Shown piece by piece: positions 50,239 to 62,901 of a stretch of DNA of 64,000 bases. The position numbers and the translations under genes were made by a program. The notes beneath the pieces were generated by a model. That model had not been told where the DNA came from and did no database searches. It saw only the letters and a list, made by a program, of their open reading frames with translations. Position 1 is the stretch's first letter, and every line of letters starts with the position of its first letter. Source of the DNA: an uncultured Roseburia sp. (GTDB lineage Bacteria; Bacillota; Clostridia; Lachnospirales; Lachnospiraceae); contig CAJTOI010000010.1 in assembly GCA_910577925.1 (NCBI GenBank), forward strand, positions 1 to 64,000, in the 5' to 3' direction.

Positions 50239-52710
50239 CTACCAGCGTCTCGGCAGATCGACCGTCACGCGGTCTAAATGCCAGATATCGTCCACATACT
50301 GCTGTATCGTCCGATCCGACGAGAACTTGCCGCTGTGGGCCACATTTAAGATTGCGCTGCCTGCCCAGGCCGCCTCGTCCTTGTAATATTCCATCACACG
50401 TTTCTGCGCCTCCATGTAGGCGTGGAAATCCTTGAGGATAAAATAGGTATCCGCATACTGCGTACACCGGGTATTTAACAGTGAATTATACAGATCCCGG
50501 AACAGCTCTGTGTCATTCGGCGAGAACGTTCCGTCCACAAGCTGATTCAGCACTCTGCGGACATCCGGATCATTGTTGTAGATTTCCATCGGCTGATAAT
50601 CACGCTTGTGCTCGTGCTCGATCACCTCCTCGGAACTCATGCCGAAGATAAATGCGTTTTCCGCACCCACTTCCTCGACGATCTCCACATTGGCTCCGTC
50701 CATCGTACCGAGCGTCAGGGCGCCGTTTAACATAAATTTCATATTGCCGGTTCCCGATGCCTCCTTGCTGGCCGTCGAGATCTGCTCGCTGACATCCGCA
50801 GCCGCAAAGATCAGCTCCGCATTGGAGACGCGGTAATCCTCGATAAATACTACTTTGAGCTTTCCGTTGATCGACGGGTCATTGTTCACGACTTCGGCCA
50901 CACTGTTGATCAGCTTGATCGTCGTCTTCGCATTTTTGTAGCCCGCCGCAGCCTTTGCACCGAAAATATAGGTCTTCGGATGGAAATCCATATTCGGATT
51001 CGCCTTGAGCTCATTGTACAGGTGCATCACATGCAGAATATTCAGCAGCTGGCGCTTATACTCGTGCAGACGCTTCACCTGCACGTCAAAGATGGAGTTC
51101 GGATCCACATCGATGCCGTTGTGCTCTTTGATATATTTTGCCAGACGCACTTTATTGCGATATTTGATTTCCATAAATTCTTTCTGCGCCCGCTTGTCGT
51201 ACGCGTACGGCGCCAGTCTGGAAATCTTCGGCAGATCGGTGATCCAGTCCTTCCCGATGCGCTCGCTGATCCACTCCGCCAAAAGCGGATTGCCGTGCAG
51301 CAGGAAACGCCGCTGGGTGATGCCGTTCGTCTTGTTGTTGAATTTCTCCGGGAACATCTCATAAAAATCATGCAGCTGCTCGTTTTTTAAGATTTCCGTG
51401 TGCAGTCTCGCCACACCGTTTACCGAATAGCCGGCAACAATCGCGAGATTTGCCATGCGCACCTGTCCGTCGTAAAGAATCGCCATCTTGGCCACTTTGT
51501 TCTCGTCGCCCGGATATGTCTCGCGGACTTTGATCAGGAAACGACGGTGAATTTCTTCCACAATCTGATAGATGCGCGGCAGCAGCCGTGAGAAAATCTC
51601 AATCGGCCATTTCTCCAGCGCCTCGGCCATAATCGTATGGTTTGTGTAAGCACAGGTTCTCGTGGTGATATCCCATGCCTCCTCCCATCCGAGCCGTTCC
51701 TCGTCGAGAAGGATGCGCATCAGCTCCGCCACGGCCACGGTCGGATGCGTGTCGTTCATCTGGAAAGTAACTTTCTCCGGCAGTCTGCGGATATCGCCGT
51801 TCTGTCTCTTATAGCGCTCAAGCGCTCTCTGCACGCTGGCGGAGACAAAGAAATACTGCTGCTTTAAGCGCAGCTCCTTCCCCAGCACGTGATTGTCGTT
51901 CGGATAGAGCACTTCGACAAGGTTTCTCGCAAGGTTCTGCTGCTCCACCGCCTTCATATAGTCGCCTTTATCAAACGAGTCGAGCTCGAAGCGCTCCTTT
52001 GCCTCCGCGTCCCAGATAATCAGGGTGTTCACCACGTTGTTTCCGTAGCCGACGATCGGCATATCGTACGGAACCGCGATGATGGACTGATACCCCTCCT
52101 GCACAAAGCGGGTCCTTCCGTCAAGATCGGATTCTTCCTTCACATGTCCGCCGAACTTCACCTCATACCGGTATTCGGGTCTGCGCATCTCAAACGGGTA
52201 GCCGTCTTTGAGCCAGGGGTCCGGCGTCTCCACCTGGAAACCGCCGTCGATCTTCTGCCGGAACATGCCGTAGCGATACCGGATGCCGCAGCCGTAAACA
52301 CCGTATCCGAGTGTGGAAAGCGAATCGAGAAAACATGCGGCCAGACGTCCGAGTCCGCCGTTCCCGAGCGCGGGATCCGGCTCCTGGTCCTCAAGCTCGT
52401 TTAAATTCAGTCCGATTTCTCTGAGCGCATCCTGCACGTCTTTGTAGTACTGCAGGTTGATCAGATTGTTTCCGAGCGCCCGGCCCACCAGAAATTCCAT
52501 TGACATATAGTAGACAATCTTCGGCTTGCGGCTGTCAAACGTCCGCTGGGTCGCCAGCCATCTGTCGTTGATATCCTCCTTGACCGCGTAGGACACCGCC
52601 TGAAAAATCTCCTGCTGGCTCGCCTCTTCAAGCGTCTTGCGGTACATGTTTTTCAAGCTGTCACGTACATTCTGAATAAAGCTTCTCTTATCGAAGAACT
52701 GTGTTCTCAT
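50239..52710 (-). CDS. glgP: Glycogen/alpha-glucan phosphorylase
   Basis: 823 residues from ATG 52710 (AAGGAGGAAATGAA upstream; the longer ORF runs into ileS). Pyridoxal-phosphate enzyme releasing glucose-1-phosphate from alpha-1,4-glucans. PLP lysine is K658 in EASGTGNMKFMLNG; other blocks are ALGNGGLGRLAACFLDSL, NDTHPTVAVAELMRIL, RVSNAELIFAAADVSEQIS and VQVKRLHEYKRQLLN. It begins 17 bp after the ileS stop, so read-through from the ileS transcript is likely, an unusual pairing. Confidence 0.97.
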   Translation of the reverse strand: MRTQFFDKRSFIQNVRDSLKNMYRKTLEEASQQEIFQAVSYAVKEDINDRWLATQRTFDSRKPKIVYYMSMEFLVGRALGNNLINLQYYKDVQDALREIGLNLNELEDQEPDPALGNGGLGRLAACFLDSLSTLGYGVYGCGIRYRYGMFRQKIDGGFQVETPDPWLKDGYPFEMRRPEYRYEVKFGGHVKEESDLDGRTRFVQEGYQSIIAVPYDMPIVGYGNNVVNTLIIWDAEAKERFELDSFDKGDYMKAVEQQNLARNLVEVLYPNDNHVLGKELRLKQQYFFVSASVQRALERYKRQNGDIRRLPEKVTFQMNDTHPTVAVAELMRILLDEERLGWEEAWDITTRTCAYTNHTIMAEALEKWPIEIFSRLLPRIYQIVEEIHRRFLIKVRETYPGDENKVAKMAILYDGQVRMANLAIVAGYSVNGVARLHTEILKNEQLHDFYEMFPEKFNNKTNGITQRRFLLHGNPLLAEWISERIGKDWITDLPKISRLAPYAYDKRAQKEFMEIKYRNKVRLAKYIKEHNGIDVDPNSIFDVQVKRLHEYKRQLLNILHVMHLYNELKANPNMDFHPKTYIFGAKAAAGYKNAKTTIKLINSVAEVVNNDPSINGKLKVVFIEDYRVSNAELIFAAADVSEQISTASKEASGTGNMKFMLNGALTLGTMDGANVEIVEEVGAENAFIFGMSSEEVIEHEHKRDYQPMEIYNNDPDVRRVLNQLVDGTFSPNDTELFRDLYNSLLNTRCTQYADTYFILKDFHAYMEAQKRVMEYYKDEAAWAGSAILNVAHSGKFSSDRTIQQYVDDIWHLDRVTVDLPRRW

Positions 52711-52727
52711 TTCATTTCCTCCTTGTA

Positions 52728-55910
<3,183 letters not shown>

Positions 55911-55936
55911 CGTCTGACCTCCAAGTTTTGAATGCT

Positions 55937-56444
55937 GATAAGATTTGAACGCCCCGTGCAGGCTCTGCGGCTGACTCCGTTTGTATGGCTGCCGCGCAGA
56001 ACTTCCGGCCCGCATGTTCTGCCGTCTTCGATTGCTTCTGTCCGTCTGACGGTTGGACATTCAATGAAATCTGTCCGCAGGTGAAAGAGCAGGCTTTTAT
56101 CCGATTCCGTGCGGCACTTTGCGGCTGTCCAAGCAAAACGGAAATCCGAGGAGACTTGTTTGAGCTGCGCTGTCATCTTTTGTGCGGCAGCACATCAAAA
56201 CCAGCGCCGCGAGTTGTCGGAACGGATTTCCTATCACGATTTTGTGAGGACAGCCGCTTAGTGCCGCCAGAAATCGGAACCAGCCTGTCTTTCACCTGCG
56301 GACAGATTTCTGTAGAATGTTCAACGCGGCAGCCGTACAGAACCTTCTCCGGCAGAACATGCGGGTGGAAGTGCTACACGCAACAGCCATTATCTGCACA
56401 GAATCAACCGCAGAGCCTGCACGGGGGAATGTTCGAATCTTATC
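55937..56444. repeat. Inverted pair of ~195-bp repeats in the ileS leader
   Basis: Left arm 55937-56130 and right arm 56248-56444 are diverged inverted copies of one sequence. Long identical blocks include CCCCGTGCAGGCTCTGCGG, CCGCATGTTCTGCCG, AAATCTGTCCGCAGGTGAAA and GCGGCTGTCC. Weaker similarity continues into the 117-bp centre. The pair lies between the T-box terminator and the ileS ribosome binding site. Open frames on both strands here look like by-products. It is probably a dispersed intergenic repeat inserted twice, or one palindromic element. Confidence 0.85.
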
Positions 56445-56449
56445 CGATT

Positions 56450-56772
56450 AAAAAGACCCTCATCCTGTAAATAGGACGAGGGTCTTCGCATCGTTATACC
56501 ACCTAAATACAATGTACGCGACTCCTGCCGAAAATACGGCAAAATCGGATACTTCGCTCCCAGTAACGCGGGAAAAACGTCAGCCTCTACTCTGCCTGTG
56601 CGCACTGCCTTCTGTATGCCCTATGACACATGCATTTCGGACTGCGGCTTGGAAGTGATCTTCATTCTCCCGCTACTCGTACCGGCTTCCACCCTGTGCC
56701 TGCGCACCTCCGGCTCTCTGTGACTTTCGCTGAAAAACTACTGTCTTCGTCATCGCCTTTGCTCATAAACTA
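56450..56772 (-). promoter_or_regulatory. T-box leader of ileS (tRNA-Ile)
   Basis: On the minus strand: stem I start with GATGACGAAGACAGTAG, distal stem I region CAGAGAGCCGG...AAGCCGG, specifier ATC (56657-56659) in the typical context GAAGATCACTTCC, T-box variant AGGTGGTATAACG (56492-56504). Then comes a terminator hairpin (56454-56485, about 14-bp stem) with T5. All parts of a transcription-attenuating T-box are present. The specifier reads an isoleucine codon, matching ileS. The terminator is about 540 bp before the start codon because of the inserted repeats. Confidence 0.92.
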
Positions 56773-56778
56773 AGTGAT

Positions 56779-56808
56779 AGTATAGCGCGGCAGTCACAAA
56801 TTTGTCAA
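56779..56808 (-). promoter_or_regulatory. Promoter of the ileS T-box leader
   Basis: TTGACA (56803-56808), 18-bp spacer, TATACT (56779-56784) on the minus strand. The -35 box overlaps the stop codon of the upstream beta-glucosidase gene. Confidence 0.8.
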
Positions 56809-59363
56809 GGCCGTTCCGTAGTTTTTGCCACTGCACGTATCACATTGGCCGCGTTAAACTGCAGATCCGCAAGCGTAATGCGGTAGCCGTCAAGCTCTTT
56901 CCCGGACTTCACCGCCTCCACGATGTCATCCACGTTCTTCTTGCAGCCCGGCATCTGGATATCATTTCCCGCATAGATACATCCCGTGGAAGCCGAAATC
57001 GGGTAAGCCGCCGGATGTCCGCCGGTGATCTGCGGCATTTCCTGGGAAGTAAACCAGTCCGTCATCACCACGCCGTCAAAGCCCCACTCGTCCCTTGCCG
57101 CCGCCTGCAAAAGGTCATGGCTGTTTGCCGTATGGATGCCGTTTAACAGATTGTAGGACGTCATAATGGAGAACGGGCGGGATTCTTTTACCGCAATCTC
57201 AAAGCCTTTCAGGTAAATCTCCCGCAGTGCCCGCTCGCTGATATGCGAATTGGTAAAGTAGCGGTTATCCTCCTGATTATTCGCCGCAAAATGCTTGACG
57301 GTCGTTCCCTTTCCCGGATGAGCCTGCACACCCTTCGTGATCGCCGCCGCCGCTTTTCCGGACACAAGCGGATCCTCCGAATAATATTCAAAATTTCTTC
57401 CGCACAGAGGATTGCGGTGGATATTCTGCGCCGGCGCCAGCCATAAATCGACATGGAACTCTTCCATCTCCGCTCCTACCATATCGCCCGCTTCCTGCAG
57501 AAGTTCCGGGTTCCAGGACTGTGCAAGCGACCAGCCGATCGGGATTGCCGTGCAGTACTGGTAATAGTCGTCCGTCTCCTCTTCCTTTACGGACGCGTCA
57601 AACGGCACAAAGCTGTCGCCCAGGATCGAGCCGCCCGGAAGAAGCGTTCCGTCCTTTTTCGTCTTGAAATGGGGCTGCAGCCGAAGTCCTGCCGGTCCGT
57701 CCGCAAAAATCATGTTTTTGATGCCGCGCTCCTTTGCCAGAAGTGCGGTGGTATCGCCGGCGGCTCCCGGTACTGTGACGGAAGCATTTCCCACGACAGT
57801 CCCTTCGCCCGCGCGCAGTGTTCCCACGCAGAACTCTGCGAGCTCCTCCACGCTAAGCTGAGATACCAGCTCCTCGACGGCGCACTTTCCTGCAAGAATA
57901 TCTTCCATCGTCAGTTTTTCCGTCTTGTCGGTGTGATACTCCCCGCGCTCTCCCGTGTATGTTACGGTTTTTGCGGCAATCTCCGACGCATTTAACACAA
58001 TGCGGCAGTCCGGATGCGCGCACTCCGCATTCCGCTCCGGCGGCGTAATTTCCTCCAGCGGTTTCTCATCCCGAAACAGGTTTTTCAGCTGCTCGGTCTT
58101 TACCGTCTCGGAGAGTACCAGTTCCGCCGCCGTCTCTGCAGCGGCTGAGCTGTTTCCGACCCTTATGTAGTAGCTGCCTGCCTCAAGCACCCACGCCGCC
58201 TGCTCCTCGGAATAAGACGCCATATCGGAAACGGCAAACGTAATTGTCAGCTGTTCGCTCTCTCCCGGCGCTAAAAGCTTTGTCTTTCCAAACGCCGCAA
58301 GCTCCTGGAACGGTTTTTTCAGACTTCCCTCCGGCGCCGACGTATACACCTGCACCACTTCTTTTCCCGCGTATTCCGTTCCCCGGTTTGCGACCGTCAC
58401 AAGCACGCGCACCGTGCCGTTTTCCACCTGCACCTCGTCGGTTTTCACCTCAAATTCGGTGTAAGATTTCCCGTAGCCGAACGGATACAGCGGCTCTACC
58501 CCGAAGGTATCAAAATAGCGGTAGCCCACGTAGATGCCGTCGCTGTAATATTCGTCGTCCACATTTCCGTCATTGTGACTGAATTTAGCCGAGGACGGGT
58601 AATCCTCGTACCGTTTCGCCCAGGTGTCGGTCAGCTTGCCGGACGGCGTCACCTTACCCGTCAGCACATCCGCCAGCACATTTCCGCCGATATTTCCGAG
58701 CTGTCCCATCAGAAGAACGCTTCCGACTCCGTCTATCGCCTTAAGCTCCGTCAGGTCCATGACACCGCCGATATTGAGCACCACAATCACCTGCTCATAG
58801 GACTCGGTCAGGCGTTTGATATCTTCACGCTCCCGTGCAAAAAGCAGGTAATCGCCCTCCTCGCAGAAACGGTCCGCGCCTTCTCCCGAATTTCTGGCGA
58901 TGACATACACTGCCGTCTTGGTGTCGGAACCGCTTATATCCGCTTCGATAACCTGCTCCGGTATCACCGCTTTCATCGGATGGTCAAACATCACCGTAAA
59001 TTCCTGGCGCTGTTCCTTTTTCGCCTTCTCACTCACCCAGCTTAAGTAATCCTCTTTCGCCTTTCTGACCTTTTTCTCGTTGCGGTCAAGCCAGTCTTTT
59101 GTGGTAACCGAAAAGCCGGCTTCCCGAAGTCCCTGCTCAATCGTGACTACCGTTCTGGAATTGACATCGCCGGAACCGGTTCCTCCTTTTACGGTCTGTC
59201 GCGCTCCGACTCCGTAGAGCGCAATCTTTCCGCAGCCGGCAAGCGGCAGCGTGCCGTCGTTTTCAAGCAGTACCGCACACTCTCCCGCAAGCGTGCGCGC
59301 AAGTTCCATATGTCTTGTCTCTCTCTCCGTCACTTCCGGAGATTTCGCTGCATAATAGTTCAT
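56805..59363 (-). CDS. GH3 beta-glucosidase with swapped domain order
   Basis: 852 residues. Domain order is reversed from most GH3 enzymes: the alpha/beta sandwich domain comes first (about 20-260, VLLENDGTLPLAGCGKIALYGVGA, ending GGNVLADVLTGKVTPSGKL). A fibronectin III-like domain follows (about 310-410), and the TIM barrel is last (about 490-852, KHFAANNQEDNR and nucleophile D769 in GVVMTDWF). Swapped GH3 enzymes are known from rumen bacteria. No signal peptide, so cytoplasmic hydrolysis of imported glycosides. The start overlaps the esterase stop by 4 bp. Confidence 0.93.
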   Translation of the reverse strand: MNYYAAKSPEVTERETRHMELARTLAGECAVLLENDGTLPLAGCGKIALYGVGARQTVKGGTGSGDVNSRTVVTIEQGLREAGFSVTTKDWLDRNEKKVRKAKEDYLSWVSEKAKKEQRQEFTVMFDHPMKAVIPEQVIEADISGSDTKTAVYVIARNSGEGADRFCEEGDYLLFAREREDIKRLTESYEQVIVVLNIGGVMDLTELKAIDGVGSVLLMGQLGNIGGNVLADVLTGKVTPSGKLTDTWAKRYEDYPSSAKFSHNDGNVDDEYYSDGIYVGYRYFDTFGVEPLYPFGYGKSYTEFEVKTDEVQVENGTVRVLVTVANRGTEYAGKEVVQVYTSAPEGSLKKPFQELAAFGKTKLLAPGESEQLTITFAVSDMASYSEEQAAWVLEAGSYYIRVGNSSAAAETAAELVLSETVKTEQLKNLFRDEKPLEEITPPERNAECAHPDCRIVLNASEIAAKTVTYTGERGEYHTDKTEKLTMEDILAGKCAVEELVSQLSVEELAEFCVGTLRAGEGTVVGNASVTVPGAAGDTTALLAKERGIKNMIFADGPAGLRLQPHFKTKKDGTLLPGGSILGDSFVPFDASVKEEETDDYYQYCTAIPIGWSLAQSWNPELLQEAGDMVGAEMEEFHVDLWLAPAQNIHRNPLCGRNFEYYSEDPLVSGKAAAAITKGVQAHPGKGTTVKHFAANNQEDNRYFTNSHISERALREIYLKGFEIAVKESRPFSIMTSYNLLNGIHTANSHDLLQAAARDEWGFDGVVMTDWFTSQEMPQITGGHPAAYPISASTGCIYAGNDIQMPGCKKNVDDIVEAVKSGKELDGYRITLADLQFNAANVIRAVAKTTERP

Positions 59364-60262
59364 ACGTCTTTTCTCCCTTCACAAAACGTTTTAAAGAAAT
59401 CACACTCGTCGTCGTTGCATTGTGCGGCCTCCGCCAGCCTGATATTGCAGTGGAACACATGTCCCAGCGGCTCTTTGCCGCGGCTGTAAAACCGGTACAC
59501 AAACGGCACGTCACACTCGGAAAGCTTCTCCGCCATAAGCAGCTGATCGGGCTTTAAAAAGTCTCCGCTCGCCGACATGAGAAATACGGGCGGATAATTC
59601 TCCGTCACATACGACGCTACGGCAATCCGCTCCAGCTCTCTGTCGGTTCCTCCCTCCGGCAGGAAATCTCTCATAAGATGCGTCGTCATATCTTTGGGGT
59701 CCTCACTGAGCGCGATCCGGTAAGAACCGCAGTTTAACGCGACAGCCGTCGGTGCAAACCCCTTCGGCGGCGCAAAGTCATATTCCTTCGCGCAGTCCGG
59801 GTTGGTACAGATTGCGGCGTAAAGCCCGAGATTATGAGCCCCTGCGGAATCCCCGACACCGAACACATGCGCCGTGTCAAAGCCGTACTCGTCCGCATGC
59901 CCGAGCACCCAGGTAAAGACGAGATTCGTATCCTCGATATTTGCCGGGAACTGAAATTCCGGCGCCAGACGATAGGTGAAATTCACCACGGCAAATCCCC
60001 GCTGTGCCAAGTTCATGCAATAAAACTGATAGCGCTCCTTGTCGCCGTATACCCAGCCGCCGCCGTGTACGCTGACAATCACCGGCAAACGCTCTCCCTC
60101 CCTGTCCTTCGGGCGGTAAACATCAAGCACCTGCCACTTTGCGTCCATACCGTAGCAGATGTCGTCATAGCGCAGGATATCTTCCGGCGTCGTCAATCCG
60201 GCATCACGCTTGGAATCGGCCTCTCCGAACATCTTTCTTACCATATCACTTGTAGCTGACAT
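59360..60262 (-). CDS. Alpha/beta hydrolase (HSL/feruloyl-esterase-like)
   Basis: 300 residues. Oxyanion-hole motif HGGGW (66-70) and nucleophile S139 in GVGDSAGAHN, with the acid in SASGDFLKPDQ and a late histidine in GHVFH. Such enzymes remove acyl groups from small molecules or decorated sugars. Translationally coupled to the GH3 glucosidase, which suggests joint breakdown of an acylated glycoside. GGGGGA precedes the ATG, within one arm of an inverted repeat. Confidence 0.87.
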   Translation of the reverse strand: MSATSDMVRKMFGEADSKRDAGLTTPEDILRYDDICYGMDAKWQVLDVYRPKDREGERLPVIVSVHGGGWVYGDKERYQFYCMNLAQRGFAVVNFTYRLAPEFQFPANIEDTNLVFTWVLGHADEYGFDTAHVFGVGDSAGAHNLGLYAAICTNPDCAKEYDFAPPKGFAPTAVALNCGSYRIALSEDPKDMTTHLMRDFLPEGGTDRELERIAVASYVTENYPPVFLMSASGDFLKPDQLLMAEKLSECDVPFVYRFYSRGKEPLGHVFHCNIRLAEAAQCNDDECDFFKTFCEGRKDV

Positions 60263-60267
60263 AAAAA

Positions 60268-60322
60268 TCCCCCTATTATAATGATGTTTCCTTTTTGTTA
60301 CAGCATCATTATAATAGAGGGA
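60268..60322. promoter_or_regulatory. 19-bp inverted repeat with TATAAT boxes before the esterase/GH3 operon
   Basis: Arms 60268-60286 and 60304-60322 match at 18 of 19 positions. Each arm holds TATAAT, the minus-strand one at 60309-60314 being placed for the operon with no good -35 box, as expected for an activator-dependent promoter. The other arm contains the operon's ribosome binding site. An AraC-type regulator gene ends at 60387, just upstream. Confidence 0.6.
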
Positions 60323-60386
60323 GCTTTTCTGTTTCTTTACCGTTTTTGACTAAAAATTAGCATTTTTTGACCTGATATGTATGCCT

Positions 60387-61265
60387 TTACGGCTTCGGCG
60401 CAGCCTTTTTTACCATTTTCCGATACTGCAGGGGCGTCGTGCCAAAGCATTTTTTAAATGAATTAATCAGCCGCCTCTCATCGGAAAAACCGTTTTTATG
60501 CGCGATCTCAAGTATCCCCGCACTGCTTTCAAGCAAATCCTCCCTGGCCCTCTGCAGCCGGTACTGCGTCACATATTCCGTGAACGTCATACCGCAGGTC
60601 TTTTTGAAATAGCGTGAAAAATATTCACGGCTGAAATAAAACTTCTGCGCCACCTCGCCCTGGGATATCGGCTCCGTATAATGATTCTCCACATACCCGA
60701 GCACGCCCTTGATCCGCTCGATATTTTTCAGACAGTTGATGTCATACGCGCCCTCCCTGTCAGTCACGCCCTCCTCATACATATAGTAGAGCAGCTGCAG
60801 CACAAGCCCCTTTGCGTAAAGCAGCTCATGGGGCGCATGCGAATCGGCGCGGGCCCACGCCGAAAGCCGCAGCATGATGTCCTGCACCTCCGCCCTCGCC
60901 CGGGTTTTCTCGTTGAGAAACAGCAGGGAGGCATACTGCGGAAAATGCTCCTCGAGAAACCGGGCGTGAATCACCAGCACGACCGCCGCCAGCCCTTCCG
61001 CTTCACTCTCTTCGGGGATCCCCGGCTTGATGCTGTGCACGCTGCCGGAGTTTGTCACGATCAGACGTCCCGGTTCCGCCGTAATGCAGGTACCGTCAAT
61101 ATAGTGCGTACTGCGGCTTCCGATGATATAGGCCACCTCCAGCTCCTCATGCCAGTGACTGTGGAGCGACTCCGCATCCCTTATGGACGCCGGCACATTG
61201 AGTACCATAAACGGCTGCTCCTCCCGGTATTCAAACAGCTGATGGCGCGCCAAAGGCTCACTCAT
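60387..61265 (-). CDS. AraC-family transcriptional regulator with cupin sensor
   Basis: 292 residues. N-terminal cupin-like sensing domain (HSHWHEELEVAYIIGS near residue 35-50) and a C-terminal pair of helix-turn-helix units (about 190-285: ISQGEVAQKFYFSREYFSRYFKK, AGILEIAHKNGFSDERRLINSFKKCFG). Such regulators usually bind a sugar and activate adjacent genes. It is the natural candidate controller of the esterase-GH3 pair just downstream. The start overlaps the end of the DHH phosphoesterase gene by 8 bp. Confidence 0.92.
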   Translation of the reverse strand: MSEPLARHQLFEYREEQPFMVLNVPASIRDAESLHSHWHEELEVAYIIGSRSTHYIDGTCITAEPGRLIVTNSGSVHSIKPGIPEESEAEGLAAVVLVIHARFLEEHFPQYASLLFLNEKTRARAEVQDIMLRLSAWARADSHAPHELLYAKGLVLQLLYYMYEEGVTDREGAYDINCLKNIERIKGVLGYVENHYTEPISQGEVAQKFYFSREYFSRYFKKTCGMTFTEYVTQYRLQRAREDLLESSAGILEIAHKNGFSDERRLINSFKKCFGTTPLQYRKMVKKAAPKP

Positions 61266-62250
61266 AGTTTTCGCCTCTCTTTTTTGCGATTACCTCGATA
61301 AACCGTTCTTTTACCTGGTCCACCAGAAGGTTTTCCTCATGTTCGCTGCCTTCAAACGGAATAAATCCGCCCGCCATCGAGGCATGTCCTCCTCCGCTGC
61401 CGATACCCGAAAGTGCCTCCCCGATGATTTTTCCCGCATCAAACAGGGAAATCTCACTGCGCACCGACAGCTTGATTCCTCCTTCCCGGACGGAATATAC
61501 CACCGAAAAAGATACCTCCTTTAACGCCAGCATAAAATCGGACACACTCGCAATCAGCGCCTCCGGGCAGTCTTTCCCGGTGTCCGCAAAGCTGACATTG
61601 TCGTACACCTCGATACTCGAAATCGCACTCGAGTAGGCCAGCAGATCCCCAAAGCAGAGATTGCTGTGCTCGAGCATGCGGATGATATCGTTATCGCACA
61701 GATCATACATTCGGTAAATCATTTCCAGATCCAGTCTTGAGACGCTCCGCGAGAGGTGGTTGGTGTCAACGCGTATCCCGTAAGTCAGCGCCGTCGCAAC
61801 TTTTTTATCCATCGGAATATCATTGTCAAAAAAGTACTGTGCAATAATCGTCGAACAGGCTCCCACCTCCGGGCGGATGTCGGTAAACCGGTATTGGTAT
61901 TTATCGTTGAGGGGATGATGGTCCACACAGATAATCTCATCCCCGGTGATGTTGATGACATTCGAATTTCCCTTCTGGGAATCGACAAGTATCACCTCAT
62001 CCTCATCCGTCAGCATCTCCGCAAGGTCCTCCGTGTTCAAAAGCTCTATCTCTGTCAGCTCCACGAGCTTTCCCGTGCTGTAGCGGTCTATTTTTCCCTG
62101 ATAGCAGATGGTTGCCCGGATTCCGCGGGATGCCAAAAGCCGCTGCAGCCCGTAGGCGCTTGCAATCGCATCCGGGTCCGGGAAATTATGTGTCTGAATA
62201 TAGACATGTTCTCTGTTAATCTGCCGTAACAATTGATCTAAGTTTGTCAT
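61258..62250 (-). CDS. DHH/DHHA1 phosphoesterase (NrnA-like)
   Basis: 330 residues. DHH domain with metal ligands in HNFPDPDAIAS (H21, D25, D27), a second acidic site (ILVDSQKG) and the DHH triad D110-H111-H112 (VDHHPL). C-terminal DHHA1 domain with GSGGGHASMAGGFIP. NrnA-type enzymes degrade very short RNAs and pAp or related nucleotides. Starts 3 bp after the HAD gene, forming a coupled chain with it and the AraC gene. Confidence 0.92.
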   Translation of the reverse strand: MTNLDQLLRQINREHVYIQTHNFPDPDAIASAYGLQRLLASRGIRATICYQGKIDRYSTGKLVELTEIELLNTEDLAEMLTDEDEVILVDSQKGNSNVINITGDEIICVDHHPLNDKYQYRFTDIRPEVGACSTIIAQYFFDNDIPMDKKVATALTYGIRVDTNHLSRSVSRLDLEMIYRMYDLCDNDIIRMLEHSNLCFGDLLAYSSAISSIEVYDNVSFADTGKDCPEALIASVSDFMLALKEVSFSVVYSVREGGIKLSVRSEISLFDAGKIIGEALSGIGSGGGHASMAGGFIPFEGSEHEENLLVDQVKERFIEVIAKKRGENYE

Positions 62251-62253
62251 ACG

Positions 62254-62901
62254 TCACCCAATTTTTTTCATTGCAGCCGCGATATCCGTCTCTGCAAGTT
62301 CTGTGATTGCCCGGACTGCAGGCACTTTCTGCGCAACGGCGCCGAATCCGTACGCCGCGTGGATAAATCCCACGCCCGCCTCCGCGCTGGCGTCATAATC
62401 CCCCTGAATATCCCCCACATAAACCGCGGCGTCCAGGTGATTCCGCTCCGCCAGAAGGCGGATATTCTCTCCCTTTTTCCTGCCGTTGTTGCCGTAACAC
62501 TCGATGTCCGAAAAACAGTCCCAAAGTCCGTAATAATCCAGAAACGCCTCGATGTAGCCGCTCTGACAGTTGCTTACAATATACAGGTTCCGGTTTTCCT
62601 TTAACGCCGCGAGCGTCTCTTTTACTCCCGCGTACAGCACGCCCCCGTGTCTGCGCAGATAGTCGTTCTCCTCCGCGCAGCACAGTGCAAGAAGCTTTTC
62701 TCTCGGCCCGTCGGCAAGCTCCCCGAAAAGCTCCTCCGCGATTTTATCCATAGTTTTACCCATGACGCCCTTTATATCCGCCGTCGTCAGCGTCTTTTTC
62801 AAAAGACCGCTCTGCTCGATCGCAAGATTCCATGATTTCGTGACGTTCTCTGCGGAGTCCCAGAGGGTTCCGTCCATATCAAAAATAATTCCCTGCTTCA
62901 T
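62254..62901 (-). CDS. HAD-superfamily phosphatase (phosphoglycolate-phosphatase-like)
   Basis: 215 residues. Motif I DMDGTLWDS with nucleophile D8 and D10, motif II IVSNCQSGY, motif III lysine in GNNGRKKGENI, motif IV YVGDIQGDYDAS. The cap between motifs I and II is alpha-helical (subfamily IA). The substrate is a small phosphorylated metabolite that cannot be specified. The start overlaps the carboxypeptidase stop by 4 bp. Confidence 0.9.
   Translation of the reverse strand: MKQGIIFDMDGTLWDSAENVTKSWNLAIEQSGLLKKTLTTADIKGVMGKTMDKIAEELFGELADGPREKLLALCCAEENDYLRRHGGVLYAGVKETLAALKENRNLYIVSNCQSGYIEAFLDYYGLWDCFSDIECYGNNGRKKGENIRLLAERNHLDAAVYVGDIQGDYDASAEAGVGFIHAAYGFGAVAQKVPAVRAITELAETDIAAAMKKIG

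Noticed and set aside
55985..56470. Plus-strand ORF of 161 codons in the ileS leader
   Set aside because: Spans the inverted repeat pair and T-box terminator; its internal similarity comes from the repeats, not from a protein.
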